From contig NZ_LT575468.1 of the NCBI RefSeq assembly GCF_900087055.1, positions 3,350,001 through 3,405,979 on the forward strand: a DNA stretch of 55,979 bases. The letters run 5' to 3'. Shown in pieces: positions 22,490 through 35,840 of the stretch (position 1 is its first letter; each line of letters opens with the position of its first letter). Made by a program: the position numbers and the translations under genes. The notes under the pieces are model-generated. The model did no database searches, was not told the DNA's origin, and saw nothing but the letters and a program-made list of their open reading frames with translations. The DNA comes from Plesiomonas shigelloides. GTDB lineage: Bacteria > Pseudomonadota > Gammaproteobacteria > Enterobacterales > CAMTGL01.

Positions 22490-23815
22490 ATGGCTACAGA
22501 ATCGAAAAAAATGGGGGTTGTCGGCCTGACCGTACTGGTTGCCGTTAATATGATGGGCTCCGGCATTATCATGTTACCGGCCAGTCTGGCACAGACCGGC
22601 GCCATCTCCATGCTCTCTTGGCTGGTTACCGCTGTCGGTGCCATGTGTATTGCTTACACCTTCGCAAAATGTGGTGCCTTCTGTAAGCGTGACGGCGGTA
22701 TGTCTGCTTACTCTGAAGAAGCACACGGCAAATCTTCTTTCTTCATCGCCTCTTATACTTACTACGTGTGTCTGGTGATCAGCTGCGTAGCTATCGCGGT
22801 ATCCGCTGCCGGTTACATGGCACCGTTCTTCCCGTGGATTAAAGCGACCCCAATCAACACCTTCATCACCGTTGTTGCCATCCTGATTGTGACCATGGTA
22901 GCGAACTTCAAGGGTCCTAAAATCACCGGTCAGATCTCTGGCTTCACCGTGTGGGGTATCATCCTGCCAGTAGCCGGTCTGTCTATCATCGGTTGGTTCT
23001 GGTTCGATCCAAAAATCTTTGCTGAAGCATGGAACCCGCACAACATGGGTACCGGTAGCGCTATCTCTTCTGGTATCGCACTGACCCTGTGGGCATTCCT
23101 GGGTATTGAATCTGCTGGTGCTAACTCTGGTGCGGTAGAAAACCCAGAGCGTAACGTACCACTGGCTTGCCTGTTCGGTACTGGCTTCGCGGCTATCGTG
23201 TACATCGCGTCTACCTCTGTAATCCAAGGTATCGTACCTAACGCGCAACTGGCTAACTCTGATGCGCCATTCGGTCTGGTGTTCTCCATGATGTTCACCC
23301 CACTGGTTGGTCAAATCGTTACTGCTCTGGCGGTTATCGCCTGTATCGGCTCCCTGCTGGGCTGGCAGTTCACCAACGCGCAGGTATCTAAAGCCGCTGC
23401 AGACATCCGTCTGTTCCCAGCTATCTTCGGTAAAGTGACTCGTGACGACGCACCAATCGCCGGTATGCTGATCATGCTGGTTCTGGAGCTGCTGCTGGCC
23501 TGTATGACCATCTCTCCAAACCTGCTCAAGCAGTTCAACGCCCTGCTGAACCTGGCCGTATTCATCAACATGGTACCTTACGTACTGTCTATGACCGGTC
23601 TGCAAGTGATGCTGCGTAAGAACAAAGTGACCGAAAGCCAGTACAAAGCCGCCTCCATCGTGGGTACTCTGGCCGTGGCTTACAGCATCTACGGTGTGTA
23701 TGCCTGTGGCGCTGATGCCGTGTTCGGTGGCTCTATCATCACGCTGATTGGTTACATCTTCTACGGCTTCCTGGCCGGTCGTGATACCAAACTGGCGATG
23801 GAAAACAGCAAATAA
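22490..23815 (+). CDS. PotE-like amino acid/amine antiporter (probable arginine:agmatine exchanger)
   Basis: 441-aa APC-family antiporter with about 12 membrane segments. By eye it is nearer to PotE than to CadB or AdiC: KKMGVVGLTVLVAVNMMGSGIIMLPASLA, KITGQISGFTVWGIILPV, TLWAFLGIESAGANSGAVENPERNVP and LGWQFTNAQV. The G-S-G-I/V unwound-helix motif is intact. The divergent partner is adiA, so import of arginine in exchange for agmatine is the likely function, but ornithine/putrescine exchange cannot be excluded. CGGAGA lies 9 bp before ATG. Highly regular, optimised codons suggest strong expression. Confidence 0.82.
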   Translation: MATESKKMGVVGLTVLVAVNMMGSGIIMLPASLAQTGAISMLSWLVTAVGAMCIAYTFAKCGAFCKRDGGMSAYSEEAHGKSSFFIASYTYYVCLVISCVAIAVSAAGYMAPFFPWIKATPINTFITVVAILIVTMVANFKGPKITGQISGFTVWGIILPVAGLSIIGWFWFDPKIFAEAWNPHNMGTGSAISSGIALTLWAFLGIESAGANSGAVENPERNVPLACLFGTGFAAIVYIASTSVIQGIVPNAQLANSDAPFGLVFSMMFTPLVGQIVTALAVIACIGSLLGWQFTNAQVSKAAADIRLFPAIFGKVTRDDAPIAGMLIMLVLELLLACMTISPNLLKQFNALLNLAVFINMVPYVLSMTGLQVMLRKNKVTESQYKAASIVGTLAVAYSIYGVYACGADAVFGGSIITLIGYIFYGFLAGRDTKLAMENSK

Positions 23816-23835
23816 GTTTGCTGCTCGATTCAACG

Positions 23836-23866
23836 AAAAAGCCACACCCAAGGGTGTGGCTTTTTT
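23836..23866 (+). terminator. Terminator of the antiporter gene
   Basis: A5-GCCACACCC-AA-GGGTGTGGC-T6 (23836-23866), 20 bp after the stop. Strong Rho-independent terminator. Confidence 0.93.
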
Positions 23867-24324
23867 ATGTCCGCAATCTCTTATCTACCGCACGCGATCT
23901 CGACAGTCCCCATCGCACCGTTTCCCGTGTAGGTTTTAGCACGAGCAAACCAAGCGCTAGCGATAATGACAGCGGAGCCTTCCCCCACGCCTCTCGCCAA
24001 CACCACCCGCGCTTGCTACCACACGTGTCAGCCTCGCCAGCCGATAAATCCGCCCCCTAAACTATGCTGCCAGAGACTCACACTGCCAGCCTCGGTTATT
24101 GAGTGCTCACTCTCGACGAATAACCCATCCCCTAATAACCCAATAACCGTACAACAGTGCATAACCTTGCCACCGAACTCTACCCGTATCATTCGCATAA
24201 AAAAGAATAATTATGCAAACAGTGCATAAACCATAGAATGCAGGTGTACGCGCGTTGAGAGGCATAATCTAGATCTCGATATCGTCATCCCCGGCACAAC
24301 GCCTCACGGTGGTAAACGACAGAC
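23867..24324. other. Gene-free spacer
   Basis: About 460 bp between the antiporter and atpC terminators. I see no credible ORF. It holds a 12-bp direct repeat AACAGTGCATAA (24153-24164 and 24218-24229) and a run of TAACCC/TAATAACC-type motifs. In E. coli glmUS would follow atpC; they are absent here. Confidence 0.5.
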
Positions 24325-24354
24325 AAAAAAAAGCGACCCGTAGGTCGCTTTTTT
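24325..24354. terminator. atp operon terminator
   Basis: A8-GCGACC-CGTA-GGTCGC-T6, 17 bp beyond the atpC stop. The A8 reads as U8 on the minus strand, terminating the atp operon; it is symmetric enough to work in both directions. Confidence 0.9.
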
Positions 24355-24370
24355 CACGCAGAAATGAGAC

Positions 24371-24799
24371 TTAACGTCTGCCGGCCTTGCTGGTCAGCTC
24401 GATAACCCGAAGTTTTGCCAGGGCTTTCGCCAGTTCCGCTGAGGCCTGAGCATAATCGATATCCCCGTGCGAACTTTTGATCTGCTCTTCGGCACGGCGT
24501 TTTGCTTCCTGTGCCCGCGCCAGATCCAAGTCCTGCCCACGGATAGCGGTATCCGCCAGTACGGTTACGGAAGTCGGCTGCACCTCGAGGATGCCGCCGG
24601 AAAGGTAAATCACCTCTTCCTTACCGTGCTGTTTGACGATCCGCACCATGCCCGGCTTAATGGCAGTCAGCAGTGGGGTGTGACCGGATAAAATACCCAG
24701 CTCACCTTCACTACCGGTCACCTGAATGGTTTCTACCAGACCGGAAAAAATACGTTTTTCCGCACTGACCACATCCAGATGAAAAGTTATTGCAGCCAT
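24371..24799 (-). CDS. atpC: ATP synthase F1 epsilon subunit
   Basis: 142 aa (E. coli 139). Beta-sandwich domain with [15 protein letters not shown] and [19 protein letters not shown], then the C-terminal two-helix regulatory hairpin ([24 protein letters not shown]). It belongs to the central stalk and inhibits ATP hydrolysis. Ribosome site GGAGGG. Last gene of the operon, 21 bp after atpD. Confidence 0.96.
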   Translation of the reverse strand: MAAITFHLDVVSAEKRIFSGLVETIQVTGSEGELGILSGHTPLLTAIKPGMVRIVKQHGKEEVIYLSGGILEVQPTSVTVLADTAIRGQDLDLARAQEAKRRAEEQIKSSHGDIDYAQASAELAKALAKLRVIELTSKAGRR

Positions 24800-24820
24800 A
24801 TTGCCCTCCTCAACGAAGCA

Positions 24821-26227
<1,407 letters not shown>

Positions 26228-27091
26228 TTAAACCGCTGCTGCGCCAGATACAATCTCGCTCAGCTCCTGAGTAATGCTGGCCTGACGGGCTTTGTTGTAC
26301 ACCAGTTTCAGGTCATTAATCAGGTTGCCGGCGTTATCGGTCGCCGCCTTCATTGCCACCATCCGGGCCGCTTGCTCACAGGCGAGGTTCTCAACCACAC
26401 CTTGATAAACCTGCGATTCGATAAAACGCGACAGCAGGGTATCTAACAGCGGTTTTGGATCAGGCTCATACAGATAATCCCACTTATGGCTTGGGATATC
26501 GTTTTCATCTGGTTTAGGTAAGGGCAGAAGCTGATCGATCGTCGGTACCTGAGACATGGTGTTCACAAACTTGTTGTACACCACGTGCAACTGATCCAAG
26601 CGACCTTCGTCATAAGCCTGCAGCATCACCTTCACCGGCCCGATCAAATCGGACAGGCTCGGGGTATCGCCCAGACCATTGGTCTGCGCTACCACTTTGG
26701 CTCCCGCGGAACTGAAGAATCCCGTGGCTTTTGAACCAATCAGCGCGACCTCAACTGCGACGCCTTTATCACTCCAACCTTTCATGTCGTTCAGGGTTTT
26801 CTTGAACAAGTTAATGTTCAAGCCCCCGCACAGGCCACGATCAGTGGAGATAATCAAGTAGCCGACACGCTTGATATCTCGTTGTTCCAGGTACGGATGC
26901 TTGTACTCCAGATTACCAAGCGCGATATGACCGATCACCTTACGCATAGTTTCGGCATACGGACGACTGGCAGCCATGCGCTCCTGCGTTTTACGCATCT
27001 TGGAGGCGGCCACCATTTCCATAGCCTTGGTGATCTTCTGTGTGCTTTGCACACTAGCGATCTTTGTTCGTATCTCTTTTGCGCTGGCCAT
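26228..27091 (-). CDS. atpG: ATP synthase F1 gamma subunit
   Basis: 287 aa, same as E. coli. N-terminal coiled-coil helix ([28 protein letters not shown]), central Rossmann-like domain with [11 protein letters not shown], and C-terminal helix with [15 protein letters not shown]. It forms the rotating central stalk between atpA and atpD products. Confidence 0.98.
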   Translation of the reverse strand: MASAKEIRTKIASVQSTQKITKAMEMVAASKMRKTQERMAASRPYAETMRKVIGHIALGNLEYKHPYLEQRDIKRVGYLIISTDRGLCGGLNINLFKKTLNDMKGWSDKGVAVEVALIGSKATGFFSSAGAKVVAQTNGLGDTPSLSDLIGPVKVMLQAYDEGRLDQLHVVYNKFVNTMSQVPTIDQLLPLPKPDENDIPSHKWDYLYEPDPKPLLDTLLSRFIESQVYQGVVENLACEQAARMVAMKAATDNAGNLINDLKLVYNKARQASITQELSEIVSGAAAV

Positions 27092-27142
27092 CTCTGCCTC
27101 TCCGTCATGACGGGGCAGCGACTTACGCCGCTGCCCGACAGG

Positions 27143-28684
27143 TTACCAGGTCTGGGTTGCCTTGAAGGTATCCAGAATAGACTTAAAGCCATTCTCGATC
27201 TCTTCGTTGTAACCACCCGTTTGGTTAATCTGTGCCATCAGCTCAGCGTGGTCACGCTGGGCGAAGGAAAGCAGAGCAGCTTCAAAGTCGCCAATCTTGT
27301 TCAGAGTGATGTCGTCCAGATAGCCACGCTCTGCCGCGAACAGCACCAGCGCCTGAGCCGCAACGGACATCGGAGCATACTGTTTCTGCTTCAGCAGTTC
27401 AGTCACTTTCTGACCGTGCGCCAGCTGCTTACGGGTCGCATCATCCAGATCGGAAGCAAACTGAGCGAACGCCGCCAGTTCACGGTACTGCGCCAATGCG
27501 GTACGGATACCACCGGACAGTTTCTTGATGATCTTGGTCTGCGCCGCGCCACCCACACGGGATACGGAGATCCCTGGGTTAACCGCAGGGCGGATACCGG
27601 CGTTGAACAGGTTAGATTCCAAGAAGATCTGACCGTCAGTAATCGAAATCACGTTGGTTGGCACGAACGCCGAAACGTCGCCCGCCTGAGTTTCGATAAT
27701 TGGCAGCGCAGTCAGAGAACCGGTTTGACCTTTTACTGCACCGTTGGTGTAGCGCTCTACGTAGTCCGCGTTAACACGGGCCGCACGCTCCAGCAGACGG
27801 GAGTGCAGATAGAACACGTCACCTGGGTACGCTTCACGACCAGGCGGACGGCGCAGCAGCAGGGAAATCTGACGATAAGCAACAGCTTGCTTAGACAGGT
27901 CATCGTATACGATCAGCGCATCTTCACCGCGGTCACGGAAGTATTCACCCATGGCACAACCGGAGTATGGCGCCAGGTATTGCAGTGCCGCAGATTCAGA
28001 CGCTGACGCCACCACAACAATGGTGTTAGCCAGTGCGCCGTGCTCATCCAGCTTACGTACTACGTTAGCAATGGTGGACGCTTTCTGGCCGATGGCCACG
28101 TACACACACTTAATCCCGGAGTCGCGCTGGTTGATGATGGCATCGATCGCCAGCGCGGTTTTACCGGTCTGACGGTCACCGATGATCAGCTCACGCTGAC
28201 CACGACCGATTGGGATCATGGCATCGACAGACTTATAACCGGTCTGTACTGGCTGGTCGACCGATTGACGATCGATAACACCCGGTGCAATCACTTCAAC
28301 CGGTGAGAAGCCATCGTTGTCGATAGCGCCTTTACCGTCGATAGGTTCACCCAGGGTGTTAACCACACGGCCCAGCAGACCACGACCTACCGGCACTTCC
28401 AGAATACGACCGGTACAGGTGACTTTCATGCCCTCAGCCAGATCGGCATACGGACCCATCACTACCGCACCTACAGAGTCGCGCTCCAGGTTCAGTGCGA
28501 TGGCATAACGGTTACCCGGCAGTGCGATCATCTCACCCTGCATTACATCGGCCAGGCCGTGAATGCGGATGATCCCGTCACTTACCGAAACAATAGTACC
28601 TTCGTTGCGAGCCTCGCTCACAACATTGAACTGAGCAATGCGCTGCTTGATCAGTTCGCTGATTTCGGTGGAATTCAGTTGCAT
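27143..28684 (-). CDS. atpA: ATP synthase F1 alpha subunit
   Basis: 513 aa, same as E. coli. Non-catalytic nucleotide-binding subunit: Walker [12 protein letters not shown] near residues 169-179, [14 protein letters not shown], Walker [13 protein letters not shown], and the arginine-finger region [12 protein letters not shown]-terminal helix [16 protein letters not shown] contacts delta. Confidence 0.98.
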   Translation of the reverse strand: MQLNSTEISELIKQRIAQFNVVSEARNEGTIVSVSDGIIRIHGLADVMQGEMIALPGNRYAIALNLERDSVGAVVMGPYADLAEGMKVTCTGRILEVPVGRGLLGRVVNTLGEPIDGKGAIDNDGFSPVEVIAPGVIDRQSVDQPVQTGYKSVDAMIPIGRGQRELIIGDRQTGKTALAIDAIINQRDSGIKCVYVAIGQKASTIANVVRKLDEHGALANTIVVVASASESAALQYLAPYSGCAMGEYFRDRGEDALIVYDDLSKQAVAYRQISLLLRRPPGREAYPGDVFYLHSRLLERAARVNADYVERYTNGAVKGQTGSLTALPIIETQAGDVSAFVPTNVISITDGQIFLESNLFNAGIRPAVNPGISVSRVGGAAQTKIIKKLSGGIRTALAQYRELAAFAQFASDLDDATRKQLAHGQKVTELLKQKQYAPMSVAAQALVLFAAERGYLDDITLNKIGDFEAALLSFAQRDHAELMAQINQTGGYNEEIENGFKSILDTFKATQTW

Positions 28685-28696
28685 GCTCCAGTCCCC

Positions 28697-29230
28697 TTAA
28701 GACTGCAACGATTCTGTGAGACGAGCTAAGCGGCCTCGGATCGAACCATCGATCACCAGGTCACCGGCGCGAATGATCACGCCGCCCATCACAGAATTCT
28801 CTAGGTTGCAATTCAGCTTAACTTTACGCGCCAAACGCTTTTCCATGGCTGCGATAATTTTATTCTGTTGTTCTTCCGTCAGTGGGGTGGCGGAGGTGAC
28901 ATCCACTTCCACTGTGGCTTCATACGCCGTGCGCAACTCAACAAATTGCATCAGAACATCAGATAACGCGGCCAGGCGGTGGTTTTCAGCCATCACCCGG
29001 ATCAGGTTCTGGCCATGCGAATCGAGCTGTTCGCCACATACGGCAATAAACAAATCCGCCAACGCTTCCGGTGCTAACGCACCATCAAGCAATCCGGCAA
29101 TCTGCTCATTGCGGGCAACTTGCGCGGCAAAGTCCAACATAGACTGCCACGCCTCAATCGCATTGTGTTCAACCGCAAAGTCAAATGCTGCTTTAGCGTA
29201 GGGACGGGCAACAGTAGTCATTGTTGACAT
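28697..29230 (-). CDS. atpH: ATP synthase F1 delta subunit
   Basis: 177 aa, same as E. coli. OSCP-type peripheral stalk subunit: [17 protein letters not shown] at the N-terminus and [25 protein letters not shown] at the C-terminus. AAGGAGGG upstream supports the ATG at 29230. Confidence 0.97.
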   Translation of the reverse strand: MSTMTTVARPYAKAAFDFAVEHNAIEAWQSMLDFAAQVARNEQIAGLLDGALAPEALADLFIAVCGEQLDSHGQNLIRVMAENHRLAALSDVLMQFVELRTAYEATVEVDVTSATPLTEEQQNKIIAAMEKRLARKVKLNCNLENSVMGGVIIRAGDLVIDGSIRGRLARLTESLQS

Positions 29231-29244
29231 AAGCCCTACCCTCC

Positions 29245-29715
29245 TTACAGTTCAGCAACCAATTTATCGACGATGTCGCTGTTAGCAGCTTCATCCACAG
29301 AACGCTCCAGGATTTTCTCCGCACCGGCAATGGCCAGTGCAGCCACCTGCTTACGCAGTTCCTCACGAGCACGCTTACGCTCAGCATCAATTTCTGCCTG
29401 ACCTTGCGCAATGATCTTCTGACGCTCAGCATCAGCTTCAGTGCGCGCTTCATCCAGAATCAGCGCTTTACGCTTGTTCGCCTGTTCAATAATGGCCGCA
29501 GCCTGAACTTTGGCGTCTTTCAGCTGTTCCGCCATTTTGGCCTGAACCAGCTCCAAATCTTTGGCTGCACGATCTGACGCAGCCAGACCATCAGCAATCT
29601 TTTTCTGACGTTCTTCAATGGCAGCGATCAATGGTGGCCAAACGAGTTTCATGCAGAACCAGACAAATAACATGAACGAAATTGCCTGACCCAGCAGAGT
29701 TGCGTTGATATTCAC
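29245..29715 (-). CDS. atpF: ATP synthase Fo b subunit
   Basis: 156 aa, same as E. coli. One N-terminal membrane helix ([20 protein letters not shown]), then a long charged helix forming the peripheral-stalk coiled coil. The C-terminal delta-binding part is [20 protein letters not shown]. Confidence 0.97.
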   Translation of the reverse strand: MNINATLLGQAISFMLFVWFCMKLVWPPLIAAIEERQKKIADGLAASDRAAKDLELVQAKMAEQLKDAKVQAAAIIEQANKRKALILDEARTEADAERQKIIAQGQAEIDAERKRAREELRKQVAALAIAGAEKILERSVDEAANSDIVDKLVAEL

Positions 29716-29752
29716 AACGGCATCTCCCTAACAGTTAAGTGGCCGCGGAAAA

Positions 29753-30043
<291 letters not shown>

Positions 30044-30066
30044 TTATTAAGGTTATGGGGTCACAA

Positions 30067-31256
<1,190 letters not shown>

Positions 31257-31376
31257 CTCGCCCTTCTGATTGATAAGTGCCAGCCAACAGGTACTCCGCG
31301 GCTGTCTTTAATTCTTCCCTGCACTTGCAGGCGGTATTTTTTTATTACTCAGCCAAGCGGTGCCGAATAAAACGAA

Positions 31377-31404
31377 ATTATACGGAGTCGGTATATCAAT
31401 GCAA
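31377..31404 (-). promoter_or_regulatory. Candidate atp operon promoter
   Basis: On the minus strand a perfect TATAAT (31377-31382) lies 16 bp from TTGCAT (31399-31404), about 120 bp upstream of atpI. An inverted repeat GTTTAC/GTAAAC (31433-31449) sits just upstream of it. Confidence 0.6.
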
Positions 31405-31974
31405 TCTGTTAGCAGCAAAAACACGCTAAATTGTTTACATTTGGTAAACACAAACCGCTTATTTTGTACAATAAATAAGAATGCTTGTAATGCAAAAGAA
31501 AAAGGATGTCAGTAATATTTAACCTAACTTAATCAACTAGATAAATATAAACAGCCTGTTCTTTCTTATGCCGACGATGCAGTGATGCTAAATATAAACA
31601 CCCTAACTGCCGCGCAGTCTATTCTCCCGGCGTTTGACCGGAGAATAATATTACATAATGATGCTACGATTTCATTCTGTTGCAACAAGATATTCTTATC
31701 ACATCCAAGAAAATCGATTCAGCCTCAACATAACCGGTAATTGCATTATGTTTTGAGGAAAACATCACAAAAAAATACGTCCGTTTGGTAACTATACATG
31801 TCGCGCCATTCAACGCGGATCACGCCAGCATCCTGTAAATAGCACGCAACCAGATGCAAAACCAGCCCTTAGTTATGCTACTTTATTCATAGCAAAATAA
31901 GGCGGTATTTCGCACCGACAGATGTAACACCGCCGCTGGTGGTTACCCACAGCGGCGGTTATCGATAGTCGCGC
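31405..31974. other. Gene-free spacer atpI / rsmG
   Basis: About 570 AT-rich bp without a credible ORF; E. coli also has a long spacer here. An imperfect hairpin with arms ATTCTCCCGG and CCGGAGAAT lies at 31620-31645. A perfect 10-bp hairpin ACCGCCGCTG (31929-31938) / CAGCGGCGGT (31950-31959) just after rsmG is probably its terminator, although it lacks a good T-run. Confidence 0.5.
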
Positions 31975-32601
31975 TTATTGTACTTTGCGGATCAGCACCA
32001 GATGTCGCTCGGCATCCAGCTCCGGCACCTGCAGCGGAATAATTTGCTGGATTTGGCACCAAGCCGGCAATGGGTCACTGGCCGTATCAGGCGCGACGCC
32101 TTTGAGAGCATAAAACAGCCCTTGGTCAGCAGCCGGCAAATGATGACACCAATCCACCATATCCTGCAGTGATGCAAAGGCACGGCTCAGTACGCCATCA
32201 AACCCCTGCTCCGGCTGGAACTCTTCTACCCGACTTTGCACAGGGATGATATTGGTTAAGCCCAATTCGTGTTGTACCTGACGGATAAAACGAATGCGCT
32301 TGCCTAAGCTATCCAGCAGCGTAAAGGATTTATCTGGATTCATGATAGCCAGTGGGATCCCAGGTAAACCCGGACCAGTACCGACATCAATAAAGCGCTC
32401 GCCTTGTAAGTAAGGACTTACCACGATGCTATCCAGAATATGCTTAATCAGCATTTCTTGCGGATCGCGCACCGAGGTCAGGTTATACGCTTTGTTCCAT
32501 TTATCCAGCAGACCGACAAAGGCCAGCAGTTGCTGTTTTTGCTGATCGGACACGGAAAGTGCCGTCTGCGCCAGCAGACGGTCTAAAGTTTGCGCTAACA
32601 T
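31975..32601 (-). CDS. rsmG: RsmG, 16S rRNA m7G527 methyltransferase
   Basis: 208 aa (E. coli 207). SAM-dependent methyltransferase with the nucleotide-binding loop [35 protein letters not shown] and [15 protein letters not shown] are family segments. Methylates G527 of 16S rRNA; loss gives low-level streptomycin resistance. It is 31 bp downstream of mnmG in one operon, the classical gidA-gidB pair. Confidence 0.96.
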   Translation of the reverse strand: MLAQTLDRLLAQTALSVSDQQKQQLLAFVGLLDKWNKAYNLTSVRDPQEMLIKHILDSIVVSPYLQGERFIDVGTGPGLPGIPLAIMNPDKSFTLLDSLGKRIRFIRQVQHELGLTNIIPVQSRVEEFQPEQGFDGVLSRAFASLQDMVDWCHHLPAADQGLFYALKGVAPDTASDPLPAWCQIQQIIPLQVPELDAERHLVLIRKVQ

Positions 32602-32632
32602 GCGTTACAGTTTCCTTGAAGGCTACTTGCCG

Positions 32633-34522
32633 TTATGCGGTGCGACGCAACAGACCTTGTTTTTTCAACCACACCAGTAAGATAGACACTGCAGCCGGGG
32701 TAATCCCCGAGATCCGCGAAGCTTGGCCAATACTGGTGGGTTTGTGATCGTTGAGTTTAGCAATCACTTCGTTAGACAGCCCGTTCACTTGGCGATAATC
32801 CAGATCCGCTGGCAACGGGGTGTTTTCGTGTCGCAATTGCTTTTCAATTTCATCTTGCTGGCGCGCGATGTAACCGGCGTATTTCACCTGAATTTCAACT
32901 TGCTCGGCGGCTTGCGCATCGGCCAGCGCCGGCGCAAAAGCCTCCAGAGCGGTCAAAGTGGCGTAGTCCATCTCAGGGCGACGCAGCAGATCTTCACCGC
33001 TGGCTTCCCGTGACAGTGGCGCGGAAATTACGGCATTCACCGCATCGACACCTACGCTGGTCGGATTGACCCAGGTTGAACGCAGACGCTGACGCTCCAA
33101 CTCGATGTTTTCCAACTTCTCGCTAAAGCGCGCCCAACGCTCGTCATCCACCAGACCTAACTGACGACCGGTTTCGGTTAAGCGCAGATCGGCGTTGTCT
33201 TCACGCAGCAACAGACGATATTCCGCCCGAGAGGTAAACATGCGGTATGGCTCTTGGGTCCCTAAAGTACACAAGTCGTCCACCAGCACGCCCAAATACG
33301 CTTGGTCGCGACGCGGGAACCAGCCCTCTTTTTCTTGGGCGAACAAACCGGCGTTCAAACCCGCCAGCAAACCTTGCGCTGCCGCTTCTTCGTAACCGGT
33401 GGTGCCGTTGATCTGACCGGCAAAGAACAGACCACGGATCACTTTGCTTTCCAGCGTCTGTTTCAGATCGCGTGGATCGAAGAAATCATACTCGATCGCA
33501 TAACCTGGACGGACGATATTGACGTTTTCCAAGCCGCGGATCGAACGTACGATCGCCATCTGCACGTCAAAAGGCAAGCTGGTGGAGATCCCGTTCGGGT
33601 AAACTTCGTGGCTGGTTAGCCCTTCTGGCTCTAAGAAGACTTGGTGTCCGTTACGATCACCAAAGCGCATCACTTTGTCTTCGATCGATGGGCAATAACG
33701 CGGCCCGATCCCTTCGATGATCCCGGCATACATTGGACTGCGATCCAAGTTAGCGCGGATCACATCGTGAGTACGCTCGTTGGTGTGGGTGATGTAGCAC
33801 GGCATCTGCTCTGGATGCTCGCTGGCATCGCCCAAGAATGAGAAGACCGGCGCAGGATTATCACCCCATTGCTGCTGCAGGGCAGAAAAATCGATGGTTC
33901 GAGCATCTAAACGCGGTGGCGTACCGGTTTTGAGGCGCTTAACACGCAGTGGAAGCTCGCGCAGACGGTGCGATAGCGCGACTGCTGGTGGATCGCCCGC
34001 ACGGCCGCCGCTGTAGTTTTCCAACCCGATATGGATCTTGCCGTCGAGGAAAGTACCCACGGTTAACACCACCGCTTTGGCGCGGAACTTCAAGCCCATC
34101 TGGGTAACGGCGCCTACTACCTGATCATTTTCTACGATCAGATCGTCGACTGCTTGCTGGAAGATCTGCAGGTTAGGTTGATTTTCCAGCGCGGTGCGCA
34201 CCGCTTGGCGGTACAGCACACGGTCGGCTTGAGCGCGGGTTGCTCGAACGGCCGGGCCTTTGCTGGCATTGAGAATGCGGAATTGGATACCGGCACGATC
34301 GGTGGCACGGGCCATCAGACCGCCCAAAGCATCGAGCTCTTTGACCAAGTGCCCCTTGCCGATCCCACCGATCGCAGGGTTGCAAGACATGTGCCCTAAT
34401 GTATCGACATTATGGGTCAACAGGAGTGTCCGCAGTCCCATGCGGGCAGATGCCATCGCGGCTTCGGTACCGGCGTGTCCGCCACCGATCACGATGATGT
34501 CAAAGGGATCCGGGTAAAACAT
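32633..34522 (-). CDS. mnmG: MnmG (GidA), tRNA-modifying FAD enzyme
   Basis: 629 aa, same as E. coli, from the ATG at 34522 (FYPDPFD N-terminus); alternative starts further upstream are rejected. FAD-binding [10 protein letters not shown] near residues 13-22, [11 protein letters not shown], and [21 protein letters not shown]. With MnmE it installs the (carboxymethyl)aminomethyl group on U34 of tRNA wobble positions. Transcription runs away from oriC, which lies immediately upstream. Confidence 0.97.
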   Translation of the reverse strand: MFYPDPFDIIVIGGGHAGTEAAMASARMGLRTLLLTHNVDTLGHMSCNPAIGGIGKGHLVKELDALGGLMARATDRAGIQFRILNASKGPAVRATRAQADRVLYRQAVRTALENQPNLQIFQQAVDDLIVENDQVVGAVTQMGLKFRAKAVVLTVGTFLDGKIHIGLENYSGGRAGDPPAVALSHRLRELPLRVKRLKTGTPPRLDARTIDFSALQQQWGDNPAPVFSFLGDASEHPEQMPCYITHTNERTHDVIRANLDRSPMYAGIIEGIGPRYCPSIEDKVMRFGDRNGHQVFLEPEGLTSHEVYPNGISTSLPFDVQMAIVRSIRGLENVNIVRPGYAIEYDFFDPRDLKQTLESKVIRGLFFAGQINGTTGYEEAAAQGLLAGLNAGLFAQEKEGWFPRRDQAYLGVLVDDLCTLGTQEPYRMFTSRAEYRLLLREDNADLRLTETGRQLGLVDDERWARFSEKLENIELERQRLRSTWVNPTSVGVDAVNAVISAPLSREASGEDLLRRPEMDYATLTALEAFAPALADAQAAEQVEIQVKYAGYIARQQDEIEKQLRHENTPLPADLDYRQVNGLSNEVIAKLNDHKPTSIGQASRISGITPAAVSILLVWLKKQGLLRRTA

Positions 34523-34614
34523 GATCACCACACCTCGGTTTGTGCGTTAACAAGATCTTCTTGGGGGAATTATTCGCTAAGGATCACGGATTCTACTTAA
34601 GTTTAGGTCGTAAG

Positions 34615-34905
34615 GGAAACCGGAATTGATCTGGCTTAAAAGAAAATAAAGATCTTTTTATATAGAGATCTTTTGTTGGATCTTCTATTAGGATCGCAAG
34701 ATCTTGTGGATAAGGATGAATTGATCAACGAGATCATTCAGTTACCAAGGATCATTTACTGTGGAAGATCCGTGATCCTAGGGCGGACAAGCTGGGATCA
34801 AAAGTGGGGTTTATCCACAGAGGCCTGAGGCATGGTGAGTTGTTCTTTGAATAAATACCGGTTATCCCTGTGTATGATCAGTGCTTATCCACAGAGATCC
34901 ACAAT
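34615..34905. other. oriC: Chromosomal replication origin oriC
   Basis: It lies between mnmG and mioC as in E. coli, and shares long blocks with E. coli oriC recognisable by eye (GATCTTTTTATATAGAGATC, TATTAGGATCGCAAGATC, GTGATCCTAGG, AGCTGGGATCA, GTTGTTCTTTG). Perfect DnaA boxes are TGTGGATAA (34705-34713, R1-like), TTATCCACA (34811-34819, R2-like) and TTATCCACA (34885-34893, R4-like). The AT-rich unwinding region with GATC-containing 13-mers is at about 34620-34690, on the mnmG side. GATC (Dam) sites are dense throughout. Confidence 0.95.
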
Positions 34906-34924
34906 GATAACCGAAAAATATTTT

Positions 34925-35371
34925 TTACTGTTTATCCAGTAAAGTTATCCACTGCTCAAGCCAGACCTCGGCCGGATCTTCGGGGATAACTCCGGTGCTG
35001 ACATCAATTTCTAAGCGTTCACCGATCCGCTGCGCGCCTTTGGCTTGCAGAACCTGATCCAAGGTTTTCACAGCCTGACAAAAGGTATCGTAAGCTTGGC
35101 TACCCAAACCAATCAGGCCATAGCGCAGGCCGTGCAGATCGGTACTTTGTTGCAGTTGCTGCAGCAGCGGTTGCAGGTTATCGGGAACCTCACCAGCACC
35201 GTGGGTTGAGCTGATCAGCAGCCACAGGCTATCGGAGGGGATGTCGCTCAGCTGTGGACCGTGTAAAACCTCAGTGGTATAGCCTTGCTGCTGTAACAGG
35301 CTTTCCAGATGTTCCGCCACATATTCGGCGCCGCCGAGGGTGCTGCCGGTGATCAAGCTGATGGATGTCAT
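34925..35371 (-). CDS. mioC: MioC, flavodoxin-like protein
   Basis: 148 aa (E. coli 147). FMN-binding flavodoxin: phosphate loop SLITGSTLGGAEYVAEHL, then LLISSTHGAGEVPDNL and GLGSQAYDTFCQ. Implicated in biotin synthase electron supply. Its transcription enters oriC, as in E. coli. Confidence 0.94.
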   Translation of the reverse strand: MTSISLITGSTLGGAEYVAEHLESLLQQQGYTTEVLHGPQLSDIPSDSLWLLISSTHGAGEVPDNLQPLLQQLQQSTDLHGLRYGLIGLGSQAYDTFCQAVKTLDQVLQAKGAQRIGERLEIDVSTGVIPEDPAEVWLEQWITLLDKQ

Positions 35372-35505
35372 AACAATACTTACCTGTACTAACTCGTATT
35401 TGCCTAGCGCGTATTTACCCAGGACGCGGTATCAACACGATCTTGCGTTGTGATGGCGGTCATTGTATGCCGGGATCGCACCCTTGCCTAGAGTTGGGAA
35501 GATCG

Positions 35506-35514
35506 TGTGGATAA
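35506..35514 (-). promoter_or_regulatory. DnaA box upstream of mioC
   Basis: Perfect consensus box TGTGGATAA 135 bp upstream of mioC. E. coli has a DnaA box overlapping the mioC promoter that represses transcription into oriC; this is the probable equivalent. The rest of 35372-35705 shows no ORF. Confidence 0.75.
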
Positions 35515-35710
35515 CTTTTCTGATCCGGTGATTTGCATCCACTGAACGGTGTGGGTGTCGTGGGTGTGTGGATCATCCGTAAAGTGGGGATCCACTCGGT
35601 TTTCGGCCCTTTAATGGCTTAGCGCGTTTGTTGCACGCATTTATCGCTAACAGGTTATGACGTGGCACAGAGTATGATCGGTGCGTCATGTTGACTACGG
35701 AGATCCGTTT

Positions 35711-35790
35711 GCCGCCTGCTTTTCCGGTGTCCTAAGGACAAGTCCCGAGAGCGTTTATGGTTCGTTGCTGGTATGGCAACGGAAGGCGGC
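35711..35790. ncRNA. Candidate structured RNA element upstream of the EIIC-EAL gene
   Basis: GCCGCCT (35711-35717) pairs with AGGCGGC (35784-35790), continued by TTCCG (35722-35726) with CGGAA (35780-35784). The enclosed segment can form GTCC-TAA-GGAC (35729-35739) and GTTGC/GCAAC (35764-35768/35776-35780), i.e. a multi-branch fold. CCTAAG and TATGG, the two halves of the 11-nt tetraloop receptor, both occur inside. It does not match any riboswitch class I know. Orientation is unproven. Confidence 0.4.
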
Positions 35791-35840
35791 CTTAAAGAGC
35801 ATGTTGGCCGACAGGGACGACAGCACATGCGTAACCTGAA

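Noticed and set aside
19093-23815. Lysine decarboxylase cadBA operon
   Set aside because: The decarboxylase matches AdiA, including its C-terminus, and the transporter matches PotE and is divergent, not cadB-cadA in tandem.
22574-23851. 425-codon open frame on the minus strand
   Set aside because: Antisense shadow of the PotE-like antiporter gene, rich in His, Asp, Thr and Gln as expected of such shadows.
35711-35790. c-di-GMP-I (GEMM) riboswitch before the EAL gene
   Set aside because: The conserved GGCAAACC and GGACGCAAAGCC core strings are absent on the coding strand; only tetraloop-receptor-like motifs are present.
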